From Diaporthe sp. PMI_573 (lineage: Eukaryota; Ascomycota; Sordariomycetes; Diaporthales; Diaporthaceae), in contig JAJTUP010000035.1 of assembly GCA_021399435.1 (NCBI GenBank), positions 62,001 to 126,000 of the forward strand: DNA of 64,000 nucleotides. Direction: 5' to 3'. The notes under the pieces were generated by a model. It worked only from the letters and a program-made list of their open reading frames with translations. It searched no databases and was not told the DNA's origin. The position numbers were made by a program, and so were the translations under genes. Within the stretch, counting starts at the first letter, position 1; each line of letters opens with the position of its first letter. Shown piece after piece: positions 41,704 through 51,381 of the stretch.

Positions 41704-41799
41704 GATGGTATATGTATAGGTTTCTATGGAGTTTCGCCCTGAGACTATTTCTCGGAATATATGTCCGTGCGTGCGTGTATACCTATCAGAGGTGTTCCT

Positions 41800-42192
41800 T
41801 TACTGTTGTTCTCCCCTGTTGCCTCCGCTCACATCTAACTGCCAACGGGCGTACTCATCCATCGTGGGCTGGTTAGGTGCTAATGGCGATGGTCTGGGTG
41901 AGTGAGTTCGCCGATTAGCCTCACGATAGATGTCGAAGGATGATAACTTCGTCTTGCGCTTCTTGGCCACAGGGACCTCGTCTGCGGTTACTTTTAGCTG
42001 TAACTCGCGGTATTCAGAGACCCAGAGGCTCTGAACAAGCTCCCTTGCTTCGTCAATCCAGTCTGGATGCTCCTCCTTCCAAACGTCTTCGAAGTATCCC
42101 CATCGCAGTGCTGGGTTTAAGGCAGTGGCGGCGTAATAAACAGGCGACTCCCACGTTATACACAGCGCAAAAAAAATGAATCCCCTCTTCAT
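41800..42192 (-). pseudogene. hAT transposase fragment near the C-terminus
   Basis: It reads SPVYYAATALNPALRWGYFE, DVWKEEHPDWIDEARELVQS and LWVSEYRELQLKV, the linker segment before the dimerisation domain of fungal hAT transposases (the same region as SPAYYAAISLNPTLKNQW in the element at 23.8 kb, but a different lineage). It ends after a polar stretch. No core or hATC is present. Confidence 0.65.
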
Positions 42193-42225
42193 CTGTTCAG
42201 CCCATCTTCTACTGATAGAGCCACC

Positions 42226-42591
42226 CTACCCTCTTATCTTTCGGCTGTCATGATGTCCCTCCAGCTTTATCCAAGTGCCCGTCCCATGCGATGTACCGGT
42301 CTCGTTGGTATATCGGTACTTCATCATCAACGGGAATAGTCCTCCTCTACGAATAGCATTACGGCAGGACAGGTAGGACACTCGCCGATCGCCTTGGGGC
42401 TGCTTGTTGAGATCGCTGATGATGTTGTTGGCTTGGATAAGTCGGTCACGAAGTTTTCTGGGGAGAAACATGTGGGGTGTCTTTTGTTCGGTAGCGGGAG
42501 TAGGCATGGTCTTGTTGATCGGGCGCATTCTGCAGCGTCCAGCACAAATGGCTCGTAGTGAAGAGTTGGTGTCCAATGGCTTGCAAGTCAT
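42226..42591 (-). other. doubtful coding fragment
   Basis: It reads MFLPRKLRDRLIQANNIISD, LNKQPQGDRRVSYLS in a coding-like manner between the hAT scrap and the kinase-like pseudogene. The family is unknown. It might be part of either neighbour. Confidence 0.25.
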
Positions 42592-42711
42592 TTTTCACGC
42601 GTATAGCAACGCTTGCAGGCATTCTCGTCCAGCAACTAAAGGCCTGGTACAAGGTCTGAAGTCAAACCTGCGTCGAACTGCACAGATTCCCAATGCCCTA
42701 TATTGCAAAAG

Positions 42712-43275
42712 TTAGAGTGATTTCTGCGCAGAAATGAAATCTAGTCTAGTCGCCGATTTGCTCACAGTGATGACGTCCGACTCCTGTTGATTGATAGGGG
42801 TTGCCAGTTTTGAAGACTCTCCCGAGGTCCTATAGATACAGAATTGGTCTTCTCGATTGCCTTTTCCCTTTGCCCTCCGACGGGTCTTGGTTGGCCTCGG
42901 CGCTGACCTCGAAGCCATTGCACCGACATTATCGCCGAGCAACATATATTCCATGGACTTGGATATGGTGTCGTCGCTGCCGAGGTTTGTATGGCTCTTG
43001 AAGGTCATAGTCCCCTGGAGGTCGAGAGCGCGGAGGAGGAGGGGATCTCTATATGCTCCACCAACCAACTTCTGAACCGCATTTTCCACAGTGTCATGTT
43101 CAAAGTCTCAGAGCCCAAGCTCGCTGCTAATAGGATTGAGCAATGACTTCACGTATTCCAGCTGATGCTTATCGGCTGTTATGCAAGGAGGTTGGGGGTT
43201 ACACAGGAGAGCGTTTTCTAAGCGCGTGTCGGGCTTACCGATCATGGTCTGGTAGAAGTCGTGCGAGAGAAACTA
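42712..43275 (-). pseudogene. fragment of a fungal kinase-associated hypothetical protein, with nonsense codon
   Basis: One frame reads FLSHDFYQTMIGKPDTRLEN, ALLCNPQPPCITADKHQLEY, VKSLLNPISSELGL, then TGA, then DFEHDTVENAVQKLVGGAYR, MTFKSHTNLGSDDTISKSME and KGKGNREDQFCIYRTSGESS. I recall the SVTFESHTNL and ADQFCIYRT elements from a large ascomycete family whose proteins continue into an IEYKAPHKL region and a kinase-like domain. Here it stops just before that. The mid-frame TGA and missing C-terminus make it a pseudogene. Confidence 0.5.
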
Positions 43276-43926
43276 TTTTAGACAACAGTTAGAGACCGTG
43301 ATTGAGAGCGTATTCTTACAATATAGACATATTTTACTCCCTTAAACAAAGTCCTATTATCACTGCTCACAGCTGATTCGCGGCGTCAGTAGTTGGACAG
43401 AGATACACGCACGCAATGAGAACTGCTCGGCCTATGCCGTAGCGATCATCTGGCGGCTTCGTACGCTTCGAATCTCTGGATTTCTTGAGTGGAAAGCCCG
43501 TAGCCATTGCCGCCCAAATAGTGGTTGGCGTGACCCCGGAGCAGCGATTCGGGCCGCGAAAGACCTCATTTCAAAATGGGTCAACGGCAGCCCCATCGTA
43601 GCTTGAGCGATCCATGGAGTCCAAGGCGGGAAGTGTGATCGGTGACTAGACAGCCGTTGTCATCCTGAACAATTTCCTTATTTGCTCTAAATCTCGGCAA
43701 AGGAAGCCTTATCAGCACCATAAACACCACATACCCTGAATTGCTTTCTTTCCATGAATGGACGACAAGACTAAATATGCGACAATCAACAACTGCCGAC
43801 CAAGGAATAAGGATGGCCTTACCTTGTTCACAACACGTTCAAGGGGAATTTACTATAACTGCAGCACGCAGCGATATTATAGAGCTTCAACAGATGATTT
43901 CCGATGACGAGTCGAGTGACTCTTAT
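43276..43926. other. intergenic, no supported gene
   Basis: This is the 3' flank of the tyrosine phosphatase gene. Nothing is recognised. Confidence 0.5.
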
Positions 43927-45690
43927 CTACTTATTCCGCGCGACAAAGGGGTCAATCTTTTGCCTCTTGAATAACGGCTGCCTGGTCTCGTTCTCTGTGC
44001 CACTGACGTCGTCGGCACCATTTGCGCGCGATGCCGGCGTGGTCGTCTGTTCCCCTGCTGATGACACATATTTGTCCATCCACAGCTTGCGCATGACGTC
44101 GTAAATGAAAAAGAATTGCGGCTCCGCCTGCACCATACTACGCCGCTGCTCGCGCAGCTCGTTCACCGTGTTGAAGATCAGGTCATCGGCCTCTGCGGTT
44201 GGCGTGATACCGTCTTCTCCCAAGGCCATCTTACCCTCCGAGTCGTTGGCCTTTCTCTGGTTGTGAATAGCTCTGCCACCTTGGATGGTGGCGGAGTTGC
44301 AAGCGATTGTCCCCTTATGTCGGAAATGCGACGGCGAGTCCCATTGCTCCAGAACCCCGGCATCCAGCTCGCGCATGAGGTGCTCCAACGCGATGAACGT
44401 CCCGCTTCGTCCCACGCCAGCGCTGCAGTGCACGATGCGGGGATTTCTAAAGGTTGCGTTCTTCTCGCGCGAGAGGCGCATCAGTGTGAAGAAGCTGTCA
44501 AGATCCTCGAGGGCAGGGACACCAAAATCAGGCCATTTCTTGTAGAGGAAATGCCAAACAATGCGCTCTTCAAATTCCAGTGGAAATTTTGCGTTGGGTG
44601 ATGCTCCAACCTTCGTACTGAGACTTCCATCATCGGTGCGTTCACCTGCGGAGAGATCATTGGTATCCAGGGTGGTCTGCAGCGGTAACAGCACATTCAT
44701 CTTACCGCTTTCATGCTCTGGGTCTCTCAAAACTCTTATCACCAGCTTTCGGAGCTCTATGGCATCTCCAGCTTCAGTCTGTTCGATCGCCTCGCAGTGC
44801 ACTCTTGCCCTGAATGCATCACCGAACTCGTCCCTCTCGTTGACTTCCATGGGTGCCTCGTCTGGACTCTTCGGGAAATAAGGATAGCACTTCTCCATGT
44901 TCGCTTCATGTGTCTCAGTGAGCATGACAATTACTGCAGGGCTTTCCAGTTGCTCAACCACCATGCGCCACACGTGGTCCATCGTTGTTTGTTTTGGCCC
45001 TTGCATTGCGATGTAGTTGGCCGGTGCATCCGCACGGCTAAAATCCTCCCCTACTGTACCTTCGTTGCCACCAGGTTCTCGTTTCTGTTGTTCAGATGCT
45101 TGATGTGGTGTTGTAAAGGTCAGTGTAATGGGCGACGCATTTACGTAGTCCACCTTGCCAGGTGGTACTCGCAACCTCACACGATTGTTCTCCCAGGGCT
45201 GGATGTTGATATACCTATCCAATTTCTTCAAATGGTCACCAGTTACCTGCGCCCACTTGACGTCTGCTGAGTGGTGTGTTATACTCTGCATGGTGCGATT
45301 GCGCTCCATCCAGACGATCTCGTGGAACGTGGCGACAACTTCCTCATGCGACAGGGAGAGGAAGAATGGCATCTCTGGCTTTCGGTACGCTGCGGCATTG
45401 CCGTTCAAGTCCTGTAGCTGCAAGTCGGCGCGCACCCCCCGACCGGTTGGCGAGATTGCAAGTCTGTACTGGCGCCGCTCGAAGGTATATGCGGGACCGG
45501 GGGAGGAAGACCTTGCCCGCTTGTGGTCGGTCTTGTCTTTGGTGGGGTGGTGCTTGCCCTGGATTTGATGTGCCGTGATGGTGTCGGGAGTATTGTGACC
45601 GGAGCCAGCAGTGCTATCGGACAGTATAGTAGGTTGTAAGGGTGAGACCTTTACGCGGACTCGATGGGAACTGGATCGCAGGCGATTCAT
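43927..45690 (-). CDS. protein tyrosine phosphatase, classical type, 587 aa
   Basis: It removes phosphate from phosphotyrosine in target proteins, probably MAP-kinase-type regulators as in other fungi (known of the family, not shown here). All signature elements are visible: the YxNAS-type substrate loop (DYVNASPITL), YIAMQGPKQTTMDHVWRMV, the WPD loop in WHFLYKKWPDFGVPAL, the catalytic P-loop HCSAGVGRSGTF (Cys and Arg of CX5R), and the Q-loop region LREQRRSMVQAEPQFFFIYD. The N-terminal 80 residues are basic and disordered, and the last 50 are also basic (KRQKIDPF). Inserts between the NAS loop and the Gln loop are typical of fungal enzymes. The frame is intact in one exon. It is the most conserved-looking gene of the window. 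Confidence 0.92.
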   Translation of the reverse strand: MNRLRSSSHRVRVKVSPLQPTILSDSTAGSGHNTPDTITAHQIQGKHHPTKDKTDHKRARSSSPGPAYTFERRQYRLAISPTGRGVRADLQLQDLNGNAAAYRKPEMPFFLSLSHEEVVATFHEIVWMERNRTMQSITHHSADVKWAQVTGDHLKKLDRYINIQPWENNRVRLRVPPGKVDYVNASPITLTFTTPHQASEQQKREPGGNEGTVGEDFSRADAPANYIAMQGPKQTTMDHVWRMVVEQLESPAVIVMLTETHEANMEKCYPYFPKSPDEAPMEVNERDEFGDAFRARVHCEAIEQTEAGDAIELRKLVIRVLRDPEHESGKMNVLLPLQTTLDTNDLSAGERTDDGSLSTKVGASPNAKFPLEFEERIVWHFLYKKWPDFGVPALEDLDSFFTLMRLSREKNATFRNPRIVHCSAGVGRSGTFIALEHLMRELDAGVLEQWDSPSHFRHKGTIACNSATIQGGRAIHNQRKANDSEGKMALGEDGITPTAEADDLIFNTVNELREQRRSMVQAEPQFFFIYDVMRKLWMDKYVSSAGEQTTTPASRANGADDVSGTENETRQPLFKRQKIDPFVARNK

Positions 45691-46997
45691 CGTGAGAGAT
45701 GTCTGACAAGGTGAGACGTGGGCGAGGAGGAGGGCTCAGGAGCATTACGCCGCTCGACGAAAATGCCGATGAATGATCGTTTGTACGCATCTGTCTATTT
45801 GAGAACACGGACAGTTAGTTGTGTTATATTTGCCGGAGGGACACCAATGAAAGAGCGGAACCGGCCGGCATTAGCTGCACCACTCCGCGTTGCCCACATG
45901 ATCCATGGCCAATAACCAGTGGGGAACACCACCCACATACATATGGCAGGTCTAAACGGTAGCAATCATTCTAGCGCGATGTTGGCTGGGTGTTGCAGTA
46001 TCCCTGATCTTCATCAATGACTTCTTCCAAAACGAGCCACCAGATAAAGTAAATGGCACGTTCTGCTAGACTCTCAAGGCGAGGGCTCTAACGCGAGAGA
46101 GGAGAGGAGGAATAGAAAAAGCTGTACAGCCCAGCGACAATGTCTACTCGGCATGCGAGAAGCTCGAAGAGACTTTCTTCAAGCAGTACTCCCAGATGAA
46201 CAAGTGGCTCGCTAATTTATCAATATACTAGGTCTACAGGTACTTGATAATTGCGATCTAGTCTAGAGAACGTCACTTGGAGGCTTTGCGAAGACCATTG
46301 GAACACCTACACCAGCGGAACAACTAACCACTTACGAACGAGCCAACTTCGCGATGGACAGAAAATAGCTAATTCATGGTATTCTAAGGCAATTTGCTTC
46401 TTATTTTGAAGCTTTGCAACTACCTAAATGCAGACGCAAATTTAGGCACGCACAGGTAGCGTTCGAGCATCGGAGAGAGGCGGGAGCCCGGATGGAATTT
46501 TCCGGCCAAGAATAATCAAGATTATGAACGACCAGTCTATAAGCGGATGCAGGTCCGCTCGCAATGTTAATACAAGCCCTTTGAGAGGCAGGGAAGAACA
46601 TGCCGGAGAGAATTGAGAATCTTGGAAAGGCGTAACGCGAGTTTAACAGGCAGGCGGCTGTAGTTATGACACATGTGCGTCGAAATAATAAGTATATGAT
46701 GTAGCTGGAAACTGCTGCGGCGTGTTGCTATTGAGGTATTAGTGAACTGTCCGCGTTTTGCTGGCGATTTTGGTGCCGGCGGGAGGAGGGGGGGACAAGC
46801 TGACAAAACGACAAGGCGCGCGGAGGGGGGGGCCAAGTTTCGTTCTAAAGGGACAGTGATTTTGTCCTGGTCAGATTCCTGATGCCTTAGGCATGTTACC
46901 TAAAGCATCTATTATATTTAACCAAAATCTTACTCCTTAGTCTGTTTTGATGCACCAGGTTGTATAAAAGAGGACCAAACGCAGAACCACATCTGAT
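45691..46997. other. intergenic, no supported gene
   Basis: This is the upstream region of the phosphatase gene and further sequence with only short frames. Nothing is recognised. Confidence 0.45.
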
Positions 46998-48023
46998 ATG
47001 GTGACAATATGTTTTCAGAAAACTCTTGAAGCCAAGCGGGAGGCGAATGCCAAATGCTTACTTTACTGGCTCCTACAAGAACTTCTCCTTATTATTTGTC
47101 AATTTCTTGGGCTGTCCCTCGAAAAGAAAATCATCCACCTCTTCCTTTGTCGCCAGCCCGCGCTGTGCGAAACAAGTCACCCCGACCGGTGCACCCGGGG
47201 CCGCCATTTCCCTAAGAGAACCCGGAGGCATATCAGCCGCTGTTTGACAACGGTCTGGCACCTGATGCAAGCCTCTTGGTATCTCCGGAACTTCGCTCAA
47301 CCCCTGTACATGGCCCACACCGTACATCTTATCTGCGTACACCAACTCTCAGCCTACCAGCAAAGTACGTTTTGCAATGGCGAGCTTGAACCGCTACGCT
47401 GCTTGACCAAAGTTTATGTCGACGATCTGTCCGCCCCGCTCGTCCCTCTAATGGTCTTTGGCTTGTACCAGAAGAGAATCGACATCGACATCCACCACGG
47501 AAAACATATTTCTCGGCGCGTGCGACACTTCGGGGACAATCTATTCCGTCTAATTCAACTACGCTATGAAGTCTGGATGGGCTCATTGCTCCAACGCGTC
47601 AAGGACCTCTCACTGGATGTGAGAGGGGATATCCGCCTGATCCCAGACCCGCGGTGTTTTGCGGCACACCCAGATCTACGCGACCTAACGATCGAATTAG
47701 CGCAACTGAGGCTGCGGTCGCACGCGGGGCTCTACGTCCTTTTGCTGCCGAGGCGGAACGTTGAGAACGAAAACACAAGTAAACACAAAATAACTTTTGA
47801 CAATCTGGCTCATCATTATTGGAAGAAGGTCAAGGAAGTACTCAAAGGCTACATCCATGAGTCGCTCATAGCAAGAAGGATTATAAGGGAGAAGAGGCCG
47901 GGATCCGTCGTAAATATATTCGAAATAATGGAGGAGGAGGATGATGAGACTATCAAGGCATTTTCTCGCTGGCTTAATACATTTGAGCCTATAAACTACA
48001 AATTCTACCGCTACTCAAGCTGA
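46998..48023 (+). CDS. hypothetical protein, 341 codons, N-terminal half doubtful
   Basis: The second half is convincingly coding (HGKHISRRVRHFGDNLFRLI, QLRYEVWMGSLLQRVKDLSL, then IELAQLRLRSHAGLYVLLLP, and an acidic IFEIMEEEDDETIKAFSRWL). In the first half two other frames are also open and equally plausible (one starts MPNAYFTGSYKNFSLLF at about 47048), so an intron or a different start is likely near 47250-47450. No family is recognised. Confidence 0.4.
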   Translation: MVTICFQKTLEAKREANAKCLLYWLLQELLLIICQFLGLSLEKKIIHLFLCRQPALCETSHPDRCTRGRHFPKRTRRHISRCLTTVWHLMQASWYLRNFAQPLYMAHTVHLICVHQLSAYQQSTFCNGELEPLRCLTKVYVDDLSAPLVPLMVFGLYQKRIDIDIHHGKHISRRVRHFGDNLFRLIQLRYEVWMGSLLQRVKDLSLDVRGDIRLIPDPRCFAAHPDLRDLTIELAQLRLRSHAGLYVLLLPRRNVENENTSKHKITFDNLAHHYWKKVKEVLKGYIHESLIARRIIREKRPGSVVNIFEIMEEEDDETIKAFSRWLNTFEPINYKFYRYSS

Positions 48024-48519
48024 GACCTAATTGTTATTATCTTTTTCATACTCACCTATGTAAAATCGGGTCTAGCCTAGGAACGGTGTTGATATGGAAA
48101 CTCCACTATAATAATGAGAGCATAAGAGTCGGTCGAGGCAAGAAGCTATCACCAGCTAGTGTAGAGTTTGAAAATGAAGACGCAACGTCGTTCAACCTTC
48201 CACTATCGCGGAAACACCGACGCTGCGACCTACACTCACTGCGGGAGAAGATTCGCTTCCTCGATCTACGAATTTGTCAACCTAGTTATACAGCAGATAT
48301 CAAATCGCCCACATCAACTATCCCTTCATTTGCTGTATTCTTTACACGCGGCCGGCCTCGACGCCTCTTAGGCCGGACCTCGGTTTAGTTACTTCGACCT
48401 CTATCCCTACACAGTAGCATGGTGGTTTGTTCTACCAATGCGAGTCTCGCTTGGAGCCTGGAACAGGGCACTTAGGTGGGCAAGGGCTTCGGGAATAGCT
48501 TCGCCATCACGAATTGAGG
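48024..48519. other. no supported gene; short motif shared with 56848-56880
   Basis: GAAGACGCAA.GTC.TTCAA.CTTCCA occurs here (about 48173) and at about 56848, with a few differences. No gene is seen. Confidence 0.4.
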
Positions 48520-48650
48520 CACTTGCCAATCCACCCAATCCACCCTAATCCACGACAGCCTCCAGTGGATCCACTATCCTGAGACATTCAGTGGATTATG
48601 ATCCACCCACTCCACTCGAGCAGCCAGTGGATTGAGTGGAGTGGCTTTCA
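48520..48650. repeat. cluster of short inverted and direct repeats (CCAGTGGATT / AATCCAC)
   Basis: AATCCACCCAATCCACC, CCAGTGGATCCACT, CAGTGGATTATGATCCACC and CCAGTGGATTGAGTGGAGTG follow each other within 130 bp. The structure looks like a subterminal region of a hAT-type element or a hairpin-forming minisatellite. Confidence 0.55.
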
Positions 48651-48884
48651 ACCCTGCTGCCAGCTGTAAACTGGGACTGGACGACGGCAGCCAATTGCGA
48701 GCTCACTGCAGGATTTATGGCCCTGGGCGGCGCCAATGCACAGGTTGTCATCGACATCATACTGGCTGCCAATCATAGCGACGCTTGCGACGAGGCCGTT
48801 GACTGCCTGCAGTCAGGAAAATCGAAGGACATTCTGGATATCATAGATGCTTACGTGCACGGTGGTTTCGCTAGAGAAGTTTAA
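48636..48884 (+). CDS. hypothetical fragment, 82 codons
   Basis: It reads LLPAVNWDWTTAANCELTAG, FMALGGANAQVVIDIILAAN, HSDACDEAVDCLQSGKSKDI, a compact helical protein-like stretch with paired Cys. It begins with GTG inside the repeat cluster, so the true 5' part is missing or in another exon. No family is recognised. Confidence 0.35.
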   Translation: MEWLSTLLPAVNWDWTTAANCELTAGFMALGGANAQVVIDIILAANHSDACDEAVDCLQSGKSKDILDIIDAYVHGGFAREV

Positions 48885-49548
48885 CAGTTACTGCTGACGC
48901 ACCCTCCTTGGTTCCTGGTCCTTGCTTACGCACTGGGTTTTCTTTCTTTTCACGTTTTCTTATACGTGTTGTTTCCCCAGATAGTAGGGTGAAAGAGTGG
49001 GGTACTCTGGAGAACAAAGCACTGCTCTGCCGCTTAGACTCTGACCGTACAAGATGGAACTGGCGGAGAGCTTTCCTTTCAAAATCCGTTCTATTGTGGG
49101 GTTTTTGGCTTTGACATAATCTATTCATCCACTCATTAAGTTAGAATAACCAACTATCTTCGCTCTTTCATCCCTGCCGTACCAACCAACTTTTGTGTGC
49201 AGCTAAATCTTTGTACTGGGTGGGCGGATTGATGGAGCTGGGTGGGCCGACAATAGAAGCTGGAGACAAAGACTCTCTCTTTCTCTCTCTGTTGATTACA
49301 TGTAGGGGTTAGTCTCGTGAGGGTGGGTGGATGAGACGAAGAGAAGGGAACGGTGAGAGTTATTTATACAAAGTGGTGTTGTTAAACTTCCCGAGAAAGG
49401 TTTTATTTTTGGAAAATGCTTAGGGCTCTCACGCTTGTGGATGGAGGACCCGCGCAGCGAGCCTGGGAGCAGTGTAGTGAGGGTGTGGGAACTTTTCGAT
49501 TCTAAAATTTCCGGAAGAGGAAGACCTTGTCGAAATGGGTTTCTGTCA
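48885..49548. other. no supported gene; CT-rich microsatellite at about 49270-49292
   Basis: Nothing is recognised apart from the TCTCTCTTTCTCTCTCTG run. Confidence 0.45.
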
Positions 49549-49815
49549 TGAGTGCCCCCTATCGCGATGCGCGCGATCACGATAGAAGAAGTCGAGAGGC
49601 AGCTATTTGCAGCCAAATCATGGAAGGCACCAGGCGAAGACGGCCTACCGGCAGCCGTCTGGAAGGAGACCTGGCCCGTGGTCAAACACCGGGTCTTAAC
49701 TCTGCTCCGCACGTCATTGGAGGAAGGGAGACTACCCGACCAGTGGAGGCACGCGAAGATCATACCGCTCAAGAAGCCGGGCAAGGACGACTACACCGTG
49801 GCAAAAGCCTGGAGA
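49549..49815 (+). pseudogene. LINE (Tad-type) reverse-transcriptase fragment
   Basis: It reads [80 protein letters not shown] and AWRPISLL, the opening of the RT domain of Tad-clade fungal LINEs (AxxxKAPGxDGLP to WRPISLL). It breaks off exactly at ISLL and joins GH64-derived sequence. No other RT motifs follow. Confidence 0.85.
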
Positions 49816-49828
49816 CCAATATCTCTGC

Positions 49829-49940
49829 TGGGGGCGGGGCATACACCTTTCCATTCGACGATGTGGATGCTGCTGGGGAAAATGAGGCTGGACTTTTTAC
49901 TGTTGAAAAACCACTGTCGATCCAGATAACAATTCGCTAG
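49829..49940 (+). pseudogene. 3' end of a GH64 paralogue
   Basis: [35 protein letters not shown] is almost the same as the C-terminus of the gene at 40411-41703 ([20 protein letters not shown]). Nucleotide similarity goes on a little past the stop codon (to about 49985). It is fused directly behind the LINE RT fragment but in another frame. Confidence 0.88.
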
Positions 49941-49985
49941 GATGATTCATTAGTGTTAATAGGTGTCTGTGGAGTCCAGCTTCAG

Positions 49986-51043
49986 GGCTGAAATGACTTA
50001 CTTCCCTTCGCCAATAGCGTATAACACGGTACTAGCGAAAGACTGCTTGTTTCGTTTGCACATTTAACTTTGCAGGTGGCCAGTAATGCATCGGTTTCAG
50101 ATAAGGTAAGAGCCAGTCGTGTTTTCTACCGACCTTTGTTATGATATTTCAGCTGAGTCTCCATAGCAGTTCTAGATTGATACTATGGTTTGCATGGTCT
50201 CGCTTTGTCCCTGTGTGTTGCTTCATAGCCTCATGCTCGTCATCCTCCCCTCTTGTAGAATGGCACACCTTGTATATCTCTGCCCAGAACGTATTTGTCC
50301 AGAACGTATTTTGTCTTTTTATTCAGGAAGATTTTCAAGAGCTGAGACGCGAAGGGCACACACCCAATTGACTCTATCCTCGAGAAGAAACGGAGAGCTG
50401 GAAGCAATAATTGAGGCTAGCAGGAAGTTCGCAAGTTGTGCCATCGACTCGTCAGCTCAGACCTCTATACCTCGTCCAACCAAGCGGGCCTTCGACGCGA
50501 GGAATGATGACGATGTTTCATCAAGATACCGTGCCAAGGCTCAAAAGATCGGAAATAAAGAGGTGGCTCCATCACCGGGTACAACTTGCAAAATGAAGTT
50601 CTCTGCAATTCCTCGCCGGATGACAAGGTGTTCGACTGGACCGAACGACTATTCAACTAACTTCAGAACCGTCATCCTGGAGCCGGTCTGGACAAGATCA
50701 ATGGCTCGATCGAGGAAATCTGCAGGATAATCAAGAGCCGATCCTGCGAGTTTCGCTCAACCGCTTCTAATAGAAACTCATGCGTCACACAATGCTCACT
50801 GCCGTGACTCGCTATTTTCAGGTAAGTATAGTTTTGTTACCCTCGGCAGCAGGACTATTCTCATTTCCTTCATAGTTTTCCTCCATAGTTCAGAAGCAAT
50901 TGCATACAGAAAAGAAAGTGCTCTGAATGCGGAACAAAATCCATGACCTCGGTCGCGACCATCTGTGTGTGGACAGCGCAAACCTTGAAAGCAGGCCCCG
51001 CAGTCCGACACACATTAAATTATCTCCCACAATCAGTCCCAGG
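49986..51043. other. mostly non-coding; one polar coding-like stretch at 50390-50730
   Basis: Plus-strand ELEAIIEASRKFASCAIDSS, then PTKRAFDARNDDDVSSRYRA has coding style but no family, and no clear start. The rest shows nothing. Confidence 0.35.
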
Positions 51044-51112
51044 AAGCCTCAGGTTTACCGCGGCGATCCACTCCGCGGGGAGGGCCCTCCGCGCCTTCTG
51101 AGAGAATGTAAA
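51044..51112 (-). pseudogene. fragment of a paralogue of the 203-aa gene at 52777-53388
   Basis: On the minus strand FTFSQKARRALPAEWIAAVN, LRLPGTD matches FTFSQNALRALPAEWVPAVN, LRLLGID of the gene at 52777-53388. The 69-bp nucleotide block is shared with 53011-53080. It adjoins the HMGR-like fragment. Confidence 0.7.
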
Positions 51113-51381
51113 TAAAGGGTCATCGTCAGGTCTTTTATCTCATCATCTATCTCGGAGGTCAACTGACTCCACGATGCTTCGGCCACGCTCCCCGCGTCCT
51201 GCCCAGTCGCGATGAACATTGCTGCTATGATGTTGGCGGTGTTGATATTCGAACCAAACTGGCCGTTGCGGATGCCTCCGTCTTTAGCAATGTTTTGAAT
51301 CATATACAGGCAGTCTGTAGTGCATTTAAAGACTGATTTGCAAGCTTGATTGGTAATTGTTTTCCAGATGACAACTTCCAC
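51113..51381 (-). pseudogene. HMG-CoA-reductase-like catalytic fragment
   Basis: FGSNINTANIIAAMFIATGQ, DAGSVAEAS, then DEIKDLTMTLYLHSL has the pattern of the class I HMG-CoA reductase core (GGFNAHASNIVxAxFIATGQDxAQNVESS then DLxISxxMPS). Reductase makes mevalonate for sterols and isoprenoids. Here the key Asn-Ala-His of NAHA-N reads NINTAN, and only about 80 residues remain, so activity is not possible. It runs straight into the 51044 fragment. Recognition is by motif only; an alignment would settle it. Confidence 0.55.
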
